A stretch of 64,000 nucleotides of DNA from Porodaedalea pini (taxonomy: Eukaryota; Basidiomycota; Agaricomycetes; Hymenochaetales; Hymenochaetaceae), in NCBI GenBank assembly GCA_002794775.1, contig NBAY01000001.1, forward strand, positions 2,914,001 to 2,978,000. Reading direction: 5' to 3'. The notes below the pieces were generated by a model that saw nothing but the letters and a program-made list of their open reading frames with translations, had not been told where the DNA came from and made no database searches. Both the position numbers and the translations under genes were made by a program. Shown here piece after piece: positions 33,766 through 46,700 of this stretch (position 1 is its first letter; every line of letters starts with the position of its first letter).

Positions 33766-36700
33766 TCACCTAAGACCTAACATCCCACACATCTCTCCCA
33801 CTTTCAAGCGCCCAAGGGCTTTGGTCATAATATCAGCAGGCATAGACTTAGTGGGCAAGTACCTCACATCCACATAGCCTGCTTCAACCACATCTCTCAG
33901 CCAGTAATGACGCAAATCCAGGTGTTTCATGCGCCCATGATGTTCAGGATTTCTGGCAACTGCTAATGCAGACTGGTTGTCAACATAGAGAACAGATGGG
34001 GCATCAAAATGATACCCAAACTCAGTGAGCAAGTTGCGCAACCATATGATCTCTTGTCCTGATTGTACAGCAGCAATGTATTCTGCCTCAGTAGTAGAGA
34101 GAGTCACAATGGTTTGCAACCGACTTGCCCAACTGATTGCACCAGTTCCCATTTTAACCACCATGCCACTTGTAGAGCGCCTGTCATCCTCATCACCACC
34201 ATGGTCTGCATCAGAGAATGTAGTGAACAGCTCAGCTGAGTTGGGGTCAGATGCATAAGTCAACTTGTAGTCTTTGGTACCTTGAAGGTAACGACACAAG
34301 TGCTTTGCAGCCTTCCAGTGAGCCATGCCAGGATTAGCACTAAAACGTGCCAGAACTCCCACTGCATAAGCAATGTCTGGGCGTGTAGCCACAGCAAGAT
34401 ACATGAGAGCGCCCACCAACTGCTTGTAAGGAACAGTCTTCATGAAGGCAGTCTCTTCATCATTCTTGGGAGCCATGGACTTGCTAAGCTTATGACCTTC
34501 AGGTAGTGGGGTTGTCACAGTGCCACAATTGCTAAGTTCAAAACGCTCAAGTATGTCAATGATATACTGGCGCTGAGATATAGACAAAGAGTGCTGAGAG
34601 CGATCACGCTCAATGTGAACTCCCAAGAGGAATGAAGTTGGCCCGAGGTCATGTAGCTTGAAGTGCTTCTCCAACTCACTCTTCACAAACTGGTACTGCT
34701 CCTTCGACTTTGCAGCAATGGTCATGTCATCAACATAGACAGGAATGATAATGCGCACATCCTCTCTGCGATAGACCCATATACTGTTGTCGCAGCGCAC
34801 CAGTTGGAAGCCCATACCCTTCAGTACTGAATCGAGTTTCTTGTGCCACTGGCGTCCAGCTTGTTTCAGTCCATAGATAGACTTTACTAGCTTAAGAACA
34901 AATCCAGCACCATAATACTCCTCAAACCCTTCAGGCTGGTCCATGTAGACATCATGATCCATCTCACCATTGAGAAAAGCAGTGGAGATGTCTACACTGT
35001 AAAGCTCAAGGTCCTCAAGTGCAGCTATAGCCAGAATTGCACGTAGTGCCGCCCACTTTGCAGTTGGTGCAAACACCTGTGAAAACTCCAATCCTGGTCG
35101 CTGTGAGTATCCCTTTGCAACCAGTCTTGCCTTGTACCTGTCCACAGAGCCATCTGCCTTGCGCTTGAGTTTGAACACCCAGCGACAACCAATAGTTTTA
35201 CGACCAGTTGGAAGTCTGACAGGCTGGAAAGTGCCATTCTCAATCAGACTGATGAACTCTTCCATTGCAGCCTGTTCCCAAAGATGGGCATCAGGGCGCC
35301 CCTTGATATCCTTCCACTGATAGGGCTCTGGACCATATTGCTTGCGCACTTCTGCAGAGAATACATGCTCAAGACGATTTGTAGACTTGAAGACATAGTC
35401 AAACGCATCATCAAAAGCAATGTACTTGTCTTCAAGACCTGCATTTGTGCCAAAGTCCATGAGCCCATTGAACATGAGCGCTTCTGCTTGCATCTCCTCT
35501 TCAGACATGACATCAAGTTCATCGTGCTGTTCAGCATCCTCCATGTGCACATCCATTTCTGGCTGATGCACAACTTCAGGCTCAGGTATGGGAACAGGAT
35601 CAGGTCTAGGAATGCGTCGACCTGGATAATCCATAAGTGGATTGATCATTCTGTCCCATGCACCAGTGGTAGTGCGTGGTTTTGGCCTGGGAGGAGGAGC
35701 TGATGACGGAGTTTGAGTCTGATTAGGGTGCTCACTCCTTGGTTTCTTAGCAGGAGGAGTCTGAGAAGGTGGAGGAGACACAGTGTGTTTACGTGCAGAA
35801 GCAAGCGGAGAAGGGGAACGAGTTGGTGGAGGTACAGGAGGGTCCACTGGACGAACAGGAGGTGGAGGAGATGGCAGAACATCATCATCATCATCACTTT
35901 CTACTCCCACCTGTTCTGGCAGATCTTTTGCCTGTGGAGGAGATTGTACCCGCAAATCAACAGGAGTCCTAGAATTGCCTGGAAATATGCGTTCATCAAA
36001 CTGAGTAGAGTCACTAATGATCTCCTTGCGTGTAACAGGGTTCCAGAATAGCCATCCTTTGTAATTTGCAGGGTAGCCAAGGAAGACACATTTCTGTGTG
36101 TGGGATTGCAACTGTTTGCGTTGATCTTTCTGGACATGCACATATGAAGTGCAGCCAAAAACGCGAAAATGAGAAACATCTGGTTTAGACTTGTACCAGA
36201 GTTGATAGGGTGTGTTGTCATTCACCGCAGCTGCATCCCACCAGAAAGTAGCAGGTAAGTGTGCTTCATTCAGCATAGTGGTGATGCCCTCAGCTAACGT
36301 CCTGTTTGCGCGTTCAGCAACACCGTTTTGGTGGGGTTCATTTCTGACAGTGTGCTGGCGATGAATGCCTTCATTTTTGCAGAGTTGATCCCATTCCTTT
36401 GGCATGTATTCTCCTCCCTTATCATCACGAGTGGCCTTAATCTTCAAATCTAACTGATTCTCTGCATATGCCTTAAAATGCTTAAAAGCACTAAAAGCGT
36501 CACTCTTCTTCTTCAAAGGCAAAACTGCCCAGAAGTGACTGAAATCATCAATGAAGGTGATCCAGTACTTGTAACCATTCCTTGACTGAATGGAAAGAGG
36601 ACCATGCACATCTGAGTGAACCAATTGAAGAAGACTTGATGCACGATGCGATGCAAGTTTTGAGACATTAGAACGATGCTGTTTGCCTGCAATGCAAGGC

Positions 36701-38142
36701 TCACAGATCGGATCTGGCAAGTCCTTTGACTTAATCACCATTCCCTCAACTAAATGCTCATTGAGCAGTTTCTTCACATCACCATGGTGTAGGTGTGCAA
36801 AACGTCAATGCCACAGAGTCAAATCAAGTGGACAAGTGCTTGTAAGTGCAGAGAATGCACTCATGGGTACGACTTGGCCATTGAGTGATGCAGCATTGTT
36901 GGGAGTGACATTTGCAGTGAAGAGGAGAGTGCCATTTCGATTGAATAGAATCTTATCACGCTGAATGGTGACAATATACGATTTGGCACGAGTTAAATAC
37001 AGGACTGAGAGGAGATTGTTTCGCAAATCAGGGACATGAAGTACACGTTCAAATTCAAGCAAGTGTCCATCTTTGCCATTGATTACTGGTTGAAATCGCA
37101 CTGTGCCCACTCCAACAGAATAGATGATTTCGTTGTTTGCAAGGCGTATAGGGGTGCAATTTGGTGAATATTTGTGAAACCAGTGTCGGTGGGGTGTCAT
37201 GTGGCAAGTGGCACCTGTATCAACAATCCAATCAGTTCCTGCATCGAGAATGAGGGGTGTATGGGGGTTGGTGAAGTCTGGGGTACTTGCATTTCCAGCA
37301 AATTCAGCAGATTGGACAGACTCGGAGTCGTCCTGCTGAGCAGATTGTGCTTTCTCCTTAGTCTTCCCTTTGTTATCCTTCCTCTTGGCCCTAATTGCCT
37401 CAATTGCATCACGTCTCTTGAAGCACTTCGACTCTGAATGACCTTTAATGCCGCAAAATTCGCAGACAACAGGCTGAGACGATGAGGAAGGCTTAGAGGG
37501 AGCAGAGGACGCTTTCAGGGCCATGGACTGATCACCAGCACGCGATTGACGGTTCATTTGCTCCTGCATAAATGCTTCCTTAAGCGTCTTTAACTTGAAA
37601 TCTGTCAGGAGCAAGAGTGCAGAGCGGAAGGATGAGTACTCTTCAGGCAGGGAGCAAACCAGGGCAACACATGCAAGCTCATCCTCAAACTCTTCGAGTT
37701 TGAGAGTGCTAGTGCGCGTATTTCTGATGTTATGAAGTCCATGCTCAACTCTGCTGACTAGTGCGGTCAAAGACTCATCCTCCTTCTTGCTGATACCGAA
37801 AAACTCGTCATAGGCAATAAAACGTGCAGCTGGGTTGTCCTGCTTGTGCAGTTTCTCAAGCGCTTTCCACATCTCTACAGGGTCACCCATGTGTGATTGT
37901 ACCAAAATCTGCATGCTGTTTTCGAGTTTCTGGTAGATAAGGCCGGCTGCTTGCTCAGCCCTTTCTTCCCAGAGTTCGACTTTATCAGGAGGAGAAGATG
38001 GCTTCGACTCCTTGCCTGAAACGAGGCGCCAAAGCTTCTTGTACTGAAGGGCAGCCTGCATGTTGAATTTCCAAGTAGGATAGTTGCCTTCACCCAACTT
38101 GTTAAATGAAGACAGTGAGTCGGCAGGGGCAGATTCGGACAT
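33766..38142 (-). CDS. gag-pol: Copia Gag-Pol polyprotein, copy 2, one in-frame TGA
   Basis: Protein reading identical to copy 1 throughout both open parts (445 and 1003 residues), with the stop at 36805-36807 at the same LWH-stop-RFAHL position. Catalytic motifs all retained: VDTGAT protease, DDE integrase, YVDD polymerase, RNase H. The linker between integrase and polymerase carries four consecutive Asp codons and Pro-rich repeats, as in the sister copies. Copy 2 is oriented with the gypsy host, so gypsy readthrough transcripts would carry its sense strand. Confidence 0.88.
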
Positions 38143-39129
38143 GACGTTTCACAGGCAGGTAGGGGACGATGGGTACAACGTGTGTGTGATGTTTGGGAGG
38201 AATTGGATGTGTGAGTGGGGCACAGTGAAGGAAAGTGTGTACAGACCACAATGACACGATTACAGATGACAGTTCAATGCAAGCCAATGAAGGTTACCAG
38301 ACACTCAAAACGTCGAAGTATACACAGAGTCGCCGCAAGACAGTGCTGGTCTGTTGGTCTGCTAAGACCCCGCAGGCACCGCTGACTGAGAGAGGCTCTA
38401 GGCTTAAGTGACACTCAAAAGAGCGTCACAATCAGCGAACTAAGGCTGAGCAGTCGAGCTTCACAGACGATAGGCTAGTCTGATCCAACAACAACAGAAT
38501 GGGGTGAAATGGGCCTTAATCAACTCACACCAGAGCTGGTAACCGTGCAAAATGGGACACTGAGGGAGAACGAGTGGTGCGATTGCAATGCAAATCAACA
38601 CACACTGAGGAGGCGTGAACACGAGCACGCAGACGAAGTTTCGAGAGAATCGGACCAAGGGTTCCGCAGAAAATGCGATAACCACGCGATGCAGCAAAGT
38701 GCAGAGTGTAATAAGAGTGGTTGCTCAGTAAAACGTTGCAGCACACTCAAATCGAGTCGAATATCGATGTAAGTTGGCACAAACGTAGATCACACGTAAC
38801 CCCAACAATGTGCCAAGGTATAGTGCGAACAGTCAAGCCAATATCGAGTGATGGGTGATAGAGAGGTTTTGGATGCAGGTGGTGAATGAATGCAGTGTAG
38901 TGCGATGGGAAGTGGATGTGGTGGCACGAAACTTGGCAGAGATGCGGCAGACACACCGATTTTCCAATCAACAAAGATCCAGCTCAATCCAACCACCAGG
39001 AACGTTGCAATCGGCGAAACACTGTGTGTAGGGTGTGCAGATCAGGTCCGATCAGTCTATAATTGAAGCAGGGGGTGCTTCTCGAAGTCCAGAACCAGTG
39101 TGCGAAGTTAGAGCGCAAGGCTCATAACC

Positions 39130-39359
39130 TATTAGCAGCAGTGAACCAAAAGGGGTCACACTTCACACCTGAGTCCAATGGATGAGTGCAACAGATAGGG
39201 ACACTCATACATTGTCTCAGCCGCTTTGAAGCTAATATTACATAAGACAAAAATCACGTGATGTTCGCACATGTGCGCGCATGTGCGAACAGAGGCGTGG
39301 GAATAAATCAAGAAAAGCATGGAAAACATAAAATAAGTGTCAGAATCACACTTCCAACA
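39130..39359 (-). repeat. 5' LTR, copia copy 2 (230 bp)
   Basis: Same short form as the other 5' LTRs. One substitution at 39274 breaks the 28-bp palindrome; the ATCACGTGAT site is intact. Confidence 0.92.
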
Positions 39360-41058
39360 CCCTCCACTTGCCTTCCTGCTTCTGCAACAACACGCCACCA
39401 AGCGCGAAGTTCGACGAGTCCGCTTCAACGTGGAAAGAGCCCTTGTCGTTGGCGATGGCCAGGACTGGAGGTGAGCAGAGACATTGTCTCAGCTCCTCGA
39501 ATGCTTCCTGCTGTTTGGTCTCCCATACCCAGTCCTTCTTGCCTGTTAGCGACGTCAACGGTTGGACTACCTTGCTGTAGTCCTTGATGAACTGTCATAA
39601 CCAGTTGCCCATGCTGAGGAACTTCTGCAGCTCTTTAACGTTTCATGGGACAGGCCAGTTTGCGATTGCCTCTGTCTTTGCCGGGTCAGCCTTGATCTCG
39701 CCATTGCCGATGATGTGGCCAAGGTATTTTATGACCTTGGCATTGAACTCACACTTTTCAGGTTTCAGGTATAGGCCATTCTCTCGAAGGATCTGAAGAA
39801 CGCGTCTCGATGTCTCGATATGTTCCTCGAGAGTCTGTGAGAGGATCAGGATGTCGTTGAGGTAGATGATGATCAGGTTATCGTAGATCAGGCTCTTGAA
39901 AATGTGGTTGACGAACACCTGGAAGGTCGCTAGTGCATTGCAGAGACCAAAGAACATGACCGTTGGTTCAAAGAGACCCATGTTCGTGCAGAATGCTGCC
40001 TTCCACTCATTGCCTTCGCGGATCCGGACATTGTAGTATCCCCAGCGAAGGTCAAGTTTGGTGATGAATTTTGCCTTCTTGGCCTTGTTGACAAGTTTGT
40101 CAATGAGGGGGAGAGAATACTTGTTCTTGATCATACCGTCGTTGAGCTTACGGTAGTCCTGAATCAGGTGTAGCGATTTGTCGGCCTTCTTAATGAAGAA
40201 GAAAGGCGACGCCATGGGCGATATTGATCGTCGGATGCAACCAGACTTCAAGTTCTCGTTGAGGAAGTCCTTGAGCGACTGCTGCTCTGTTGGCGTGAGC
40301 GGGTAGATCTTGCAGTCGCTAGGTTTGAAATCAGGCTTCAGGTCAATGATGTGGTCCCAGGGTTGGTGTTCCGGTAGCTTCTCGAAGCCTTTCTCGCTGA
40401 AGACATCGGCAAAGTCGTTGAGGTATGCAGGCCAGGACACTTTGTCCATTCGCACCTCTCTCACCCTCCTCATCTCTTCCACAACCTCCTTCTCGATCAT
40501 GCATTCCTCCAGGCAGCGGGTGAATTCAATTGAACCCGTCTTCCAGTCGACTTTGGGGTTGTGACGTCGAAGCCAGTCATAGCCCAGGAATATGTTCGAT
40601 GATGCCAGGGATGTTACCGCAAGGACAATCCTTTCCTTGTGATGTCTAATCATTAGTTCCACGTTGATGTATTCCTTAATCAAGCTGGCCTTGTTGTGTG
40701 TGCCGTCAGCGTTGAGCACTGCGAGGGGCCTGATATATTGCTTGGTCTCCAACCCATACCGTTCAACAAACCCTATGTCAATACACAATCTTGTGCACCC
40801 CAAATCCACAAGGGCATGTGCATCCACCTCTCTTATCTCACCCGCTACACTGTGTCCAACGTTCAGAAGGAGGTCCAGCTGGCATCCGCCAGTTCCCCTC
40901 ATGAACAACTTCTCGTTTTCATCGTATTCCTTCACACTGGTCAGGGTTTCATAATTGGAAAAACCATCGACGCCGTTTGCATCTACGTATTGTACAGGTG
41001 GTTGGTTATATTTTATCAAGTCCGAACTTGAAACCCCTTGAACTTCTCGGTCAGTCAT
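39360..41058 (-). pseudogene. pol: Chromovirus protease, reverse transcriptase and RNase H start
   Basis: Retropepsin region HALVDLGCTRLCIDIGFVER has DLG where D(S/T)G is required. Reverse transcriptase follows: LKDFLNENLKSGCIRRSISP, PFFFIKKADKSLHLIQDYRK, ITKLDLRWGYYNVRIREG, and the active-site strand LIIIYLNDILILSQ, with YLND in place of YxDD. Then KPEKCEFNAKVIKYLGHIIG and RNase H start FHVEADSSNFALGGVLLQKQ. TGA codons at 39643-39645 and 39595-39597 interrupt it. It ends at the copia-2 insertion. The protein is well conserved in length, so the element died mainly by substitution. Confidence 0.88.
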
Positions 41059-41066
41059 CCTGGTGG

Positions 41067-42131
41067 TTACGCCTGACCACTCACAAAATCCTGTGAGTTG
41101 ATGACCTCTTCGTCATCATCTTCCTCCTCCACATAATCCTCCACCGTTGTTCTCCGAGTGTCTACAACTTCCTCGAAGGCCGATTCCTTCATTGTGCCCA
41201 GCTTGTCGGCAAGGAGGTGACGCTCGCCTGGTGCCATCATCTGCAGCATGCGCTGCACGATTGTCTTCCCCTGCAGGCACTTGTCCTTGAAGTGCCCTAG
41301 CTGGCCGCAGATCCAGCATGCTCGTCGTCTCTGAGCCTCGTTCATCGAGACATCCATAGGCTGACCAGTGCCTCCGAAGGTGACACCGGTCACGTCGTGT
41401 TTGTCGACATGGGGGGCTGCCACCTGACGACGAGCTGGGGGTGCCTGCTGCTGCTGCGGGCGTAGTGGGAGCGGAAATGCGCGGCCTCGTTGGATAGCGC
41501 GGATCTGTTGTTCACCCCGGTTGATCTCGATAGCCTTCTTTTTCCAGTCGTTGTACGTTGTCAGGACCGGTGTCGACCTCAGCACTCCACGGACCACCTC
41601 GATGTTCATTGCGTGCTTCAGGCGGTCGCAGATGATGCTGTTGTCTGTCAGACCCGCCCTCGTGATGATTACGTCGAGGTTCTGGAAGAATTCATTGGCG
41701 GTGAGGTCCTTCTAAACTTTGGTCCAGAACTCCGCCAGCGCCTTTTCCTTTCAGTTTGGATCGTTGAATGAGGTGTCCAGTCGTTCCTGGAACCTGGTCC
41801 AGCTATCCGTGAAGCTCACGACGCCATTCGTCGTGAATTCTTCGATGTAGTTTTGTGCCCACGTTGATGCATTGCCACCCTTGAGGTAGGAAAGGGTGAG
41901 GTAGATCTTGCTCGACGACGAGGGGTACCTCGTAGGATTTGCCGAGATGAAGAGAGTAATCTCGCGTCTGAAGTCAAGATAATCATTGCCACCAGCAAAT
42001 TCACGAGGTCGGGCAACGTCAACTGGGGGAGCAGGGGCGGCTGGAGCGTTTGTCGCGTGATGAGTGAAGGCACCTGCGACAATCGCTGTGATCTGCTCCA
42101 TCTGCTGTTGACTGAAACCGCCTGCTGACAT
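41067..42131 (-). pseudogene. gag: Chromovirus Gag with zinc knuckle
   Basis: Starts MSAGGFSQQQMEQITAIVAG; capsid core DYLDFRREITLFISANPTRY and YLKGGNASTWAQNYIEEF; C-terminal CX2CX4HX4C zinc knuckle CWICGQLGHFKDKC near 41285-41325, then an acidic tail (EEEDDDEEV). TGA at 41751-41753 (arginine in the plus-strand relative) and TAG at 41712-41714 (glutamine in the relative) break it; both fit C to T change. The ATG is 31 bp from the LTR edge. A separate downstream frame (pol) begins 9 bp later. Confidence 0.85.
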
Positions 42132-42161
42132 TGTAGGCTCGGGTGTGCATGTTAAGGGTTC

Positions 42162-42510
42162 TGTTAGGCGGGAGTCCGGGAGATAACTCGGACTGGGCAG
42201 GCCTCGGCTAACTGTCATCTGAGACGTGTTGATAACTTGAGTGGGGACTCGGGACACGCTTACTCAGACTAGGTCGTCACGGAGGTAAGAGGATTAATAC
42301 AAGTCTAAACTAATACAAGGGGGACGAGTCTCACCTAGGTCATCACAGAGGTAAGAGGAAAAGCAGAACAAGGAGTTCATGCGATTCCTGAGACCTTATA
42401 TAGCGACGACCGTGAGATGATATTACCTAATGTTACATAAGGGGATGGAATGGAATGAATGAAGGTCGCGTGAAAGGAGTGTGGGAAATGATTGTAAAGA
42501 TGGTTAATTA
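42162..42510 (-). repeat. 5' LTR remnant of the chromovirus
   Basis: Aligns with 25220 onward of the 3' LTR from TGTTAGGCGGGAGTCCGGGA to a point near GGTTAATTA, where copia copy 3 begins. The outer ~75 bp of the LTR are missing and do not reappear beyond copy 3. Confidence 0.85.
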
Positions 42511-42740
42511 TGTTGGAAGTGTGATTCTGACACTTATTTTATGTTTTCCATGCTTTTCTTGATTTATTCCCACGCCTCTGTTCGCACATGCGCGCGCATG
42601 TGCGAACATCACGTGATTTTTGTCTTATGTAATATTAGCTTCAAAGCGGCTGAGACAATGTATGAGTGTCCCTATCTGTTGCACTCATCCATTGGACTCA
42701 GGTGTGAAGTGTGACCCCTTTTGGTTCACTGCTGCTAATA
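42511..42740 (+). repeat. 5' LTR, copia copy 3 (230 bp)
   Basis: Short form, with perfect palindrome (42580-42607) and ATCACGTGAT (42608-42617). Confidence 0.92.
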
Positions 42741-43727
42741 GGTTATGAGCCTTGCGCTCTAACTTCGCACACTGGTTCTGGACTTCGAGAAGCACCCCCT
42801 GCTTCAATTATAGACTGATCGGACCTGATCTGCACACCCTACACACAGTGTTTCGCCGATTGCAACGTTCCTGGTGGTTGGATTGAGCTGGATCTTTGTT
42901 GATTGGAAAATCGGTGTGTCTGCCGCATCTCTGCCAAGTTTCGTGCCACCACATCCACTTCCCATCGCACTACACTGCATTCATTCACCACCTGCATCCA
43001 AAACCTCTCTATCACCCATCACTCGATATTGGCTTGACTGTTCGCACTATACCTTGGCACATTGTTGGGGTTACGTGTGATCTACGTTTGTGCCAACTTA
43101 CATCGATATTCGACTCGATTTGAGTGTGCTGCAACGTTTTACTGAGCAACCACTCTTATTACACTCTGCACTTTGCTGCATCGCGTGGTTATCGCATTTT
43201 CTGCGGAACCCTTGGTCCGATTCTCTCGAAACTTCGTCTGCGTGCTCGTGTTCACGCCTCCTCAGTGTGTGTTGATTTGCATTGCAATCGCACCACTCGT
43301 TCTCCCTCAGTGTCCCATTTTGCACGGTTACCAGCTCTGGTGTGAGTTGATTAAGGCCCATTTCACCCCATTCTGTTGTTGTTGGATCAGACTAGCCTAT
43401 CGTCTGTGAAGCTCGACTGCTCAGCCTTAGTTCGCTGATTGTGACGCTCTTTTGAGTGTCACTTAAGCCTAGAGCCTCTCTCAGTCAGCGGTGCCTGCGG
43501 GGTCTTAGCAGACCAACAGACCAGCACTGTCTTGCGGCGACTCTGTGTATACTTCGACGTTTTGAGTGTCTGGTAACCTTCATTGGCTTGCATTGAACTG
43601 TCATCTGTAATCGTGTCATTGTGGTCTGTACACACTTTCCTTCACTGTGCCCCACTCACACATCCAATTCCTCCCAAACATCACACACACGTTGTACCCA
43701 TCGTCCCCTACCTGCCTGTGAAACGTC

Positions 43728-46700
43728 ATGTCCGAATCTGCCCCTGCCGACTCACTGTCTTCATTTAACAAGTTGGGTGAAGGCAACTATCCTACTTGGA
43801 AATTCAACATGCAGGCTGCCCTTCAGTACAAGAAGCTTTGGCGCCTCGTTTCAGGCAAGGAGTCGAAGCCATCTTCTCCTCCTGATAAAGTCGAACTCTG
43901 GGAAGAAAGGGCTGAGCAAGCAGCCGGCCTTATCTACCAGAAACTCGAAAACAGCATGCAGATTTTGGTACAATCACACATGGGTGACCCTGTAGAGATG
44001 TGGAAAGCGCTTGAGAAACTGCACAAGCAGGACAACCCAGCTGCACGTTTTATTGCCTATGACGAGTTTTTCGGTATCAGCAAGAAGGAGGATGAGTCTT
44101 TGACCGCACTAGTCAGCAGAGTTGAGCATGGACTTCATAACATCAGAAATACGCGCACTAGCACTCTCAAACTCGAAGAGTTTGAGGATGAGCTTGCATG
44201 TGTTGCCCTGGTTTGCTCCCTGCCTGAAGAGTACTCATCCTTCCGCTCTGCACTCTTGCTCCTGACAGATTTCAAGTTAAAGACGCTTAAGGAAGCATTT
44301 ATGCAGGAGCAAATGAACCGTCAATCGCGTGCTGGTGATCAGTCCATGGCCCTGAAAGCGTCCTCTGCTCCCTCTAAGCCTTCCTCATCGTCTCAGCCTG
44401 TTGTCTGCGAATTTTGCGGCATTAAAGGTCATTCAGAGTCGAAGTGCTTCAAGAGACGTGATGCAATTGAGGCAATTAGGGCCAAGAGGAAGGATAACAA
44501 AGGGAAGACTAAGGAGAAAGCACAATCTGCTCAGCAGGACGACTCCGAGTCTGTCCAATCTGCTGAATTTGCTGGAAATGCAAGTACCCCAGACTTCACC
44601 AACCCCCATACACCCCTCATTCTCGATGCAGGAACTGATTGGATTGTTGATACAGGTGCCACTTGCCACATGACACCCCACCGACACTGGTTTCACAAAT
44701 ATTCACCAAATTGCACCCCTATACGCCTTGCAAACAACGAAATCATCTATTCTGTTGGAGTGGGCACAGTGCGATTTCAACCAGTAATCAATGGCAAAGA
44801 TGGACACTTGCTTGAATTTGAACGTGTACTTCATGTCCCTGATTTGCGAAACAATCTCCTCTCAGTCCTGTATTTAACTCGTGCCAAATCGTATATTGTC
44901 ACCATTCAGCGTGATAAGATTCTATTCAATCGAAATGGCACTCTCCTCTTCACTGCAAATGTCACTCCCAACAATGCTGCATCACTCAATGGCCAAGTCG
45001 TACCCATGAGTGCATTCTCTGCACTTACAAGCACTTGTCCACTTGATTTGACTCTGTGGCATTGACGTTTTGCACACCTACACCATGGTGATGTGAAGAA
45101 ACTGCTCAATGAGCATTTAGTTGAGGGAATGGTGATTAAGTCAAAGGACTTGCCAGATCCGATCTGTGAGCCTTGCATTGCAGGCAAACAGCATCGTTCT
45201 AATGTCTCAAAACTTGCATCGCATCGTGCATCAAGTCTTCTTCAATTGGTTCACTCAGATGTGCATGGTCCTCTTTCCATTCAGTCAAGGAATGGTTACA
45301 AGTACTGGATCACCTTCATTGATGATTTCAGTCACTTCTGGGCAGTTTTGCCTTTGAAGAAGAAGAGTGACGCTTTTAGTGCTTTTAAGCATTTTAAGGC
45401 ATATGCAGAGAATCAGTTAGATTTGAAGATTAAGGCCACTCGTGATGATAAGGGAGGAGAATACATGCCAAAGGAATGGGATCAACTCTGCAAAAATGAA
45501 GGCATTCATCGCCAGCACACTGTCAGAAATGAACCCCACCAAAACGGTGTTGCTGAACGCGCAAACAGGACGTTAGCTGAGGGCATCACCACTATGCTGA
45601 ATGAAGCACACTTACCTGCTACTTTCTGGTGGGATGCAGCTGCGGTGAATGACAACACACCCTATCAACTCTGGTACAAGTCTAAACCAGATGTTTCTCA
45701 TTTTCGCGTTTTTGGCTGCACTTCATATGTGCATGTCCAGAAAGATCAACGCAAACAGTTGCAATCCCACACACAGAAATGTGTCTTCCTTGGCTACCCT
45801 GCAAATTACAAAGGATGGCTATTCTGGAACCCTGTTACACGCAAGGAGATCATTAGTGACTCTACTCAGTTTGATGAACGCATATTTCCAGGCAATTCTA
45901 GGACTCCTGTTGATTTGCGGGTACAATCTCCTCCACAGGCAAAAGATCTGCCAGAACAGGTGGGAGTAGAAAGTGATGATGATGATGATGTTCTGCCATC
46001 TCCTCCACCTCCTGTTCGTCCAGTGGACCCTCCTGTACCTCCACCAACTCGTTCCCCTTCTCCGCTTGCTTCTGCACGTAAACACACTGTGTCTCCTCCA
46101 CCTTCTCAGACTCCTCCTGCTAAGAAACCAAGGAGTGAGCACCCTAATCAGACTCAAACTCCGTCATCAGCTCCTCCTCCCAGGCCAAAACCACGCACTA
46201 CCACTGGTGCATGGGACAGAATGATCAATCCACTTATGGATTATCCAGGTCGACGCATTCCTAGACCTGATCCTGTTCCCATACCTGAGCCTGAAGTTGT
46301 GCATCAGCCAGAAATGGATGTGCACATGGAGGATGCTGAACAGCACGATGAACTTGATGTCATGTCTGAAGAGGAGATGCAAGCAGAAGCGCTCATGTTC
46401 AATGGGCTCATGGACTTTGGCACAAATGCAGGTCTTGAAGACAAGTACATTGCTTTTGATGATGCGTTTGACTATGTCTTCAAGTCTACAAATCGTCTTG
46501 AGCATGTATTCTCTGCAGAAGTGCGCAAGCAATATGGTCCAGAGCCCTATCAGTGGAAGGATATCAAGGGGCGCCCTGATGCCCATCTTTGGGAACAGGC
46601 TGCAATGGAAGAGTTCATCAGTCTGATTGAGAATGGCACTTTCCAGCCTGTCAGACTTCCAACTGGTCGTAAAACTATTGGTTGTCGCTGGGTGTTCAAA

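Larger units (their letters stand above)
33452..39359 (-). mobile_element. Ty1/copia retrotransposon, copy 2
   Basis: 5908 bp on the minus strand, tail to tail with copy 1. Flanks CTCTC (33447-33451) and CCCTC (39360-39364) match at four of five positions. Leaving out the element and one flank copy restores gypsy reading KWRVVTYRSEA, confirming the insertion point. Confidence 0.92.
25220..42510 (-). mobile_element. Ty3/gypsy chromovirus, dead, split by two copia elements
   Basis: Minus-strand order: 5' LTR remnant (42162-42510), gag (42131-41067), protease and reverse transcriptase (41058-39640), RNase H start (39580-39360), copia-2, RNase H and zinc-binding segment (33446-32854), copia-1, integrase core (26940-26323), chromodomain (25965-25660), purine tract (25645-25657), 3' LTR (25644-25220). 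Skipping each inner copia and one target-site copy gives uninterrupted protein, so the three pieces are one element. The left target-site copy would be GTGAC at 25215-25219; the partner copy beyond the 5' LTR is not found. Seven premature stops and altered protease and polymerase motifs make it inactive. Confidence 0.9.
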
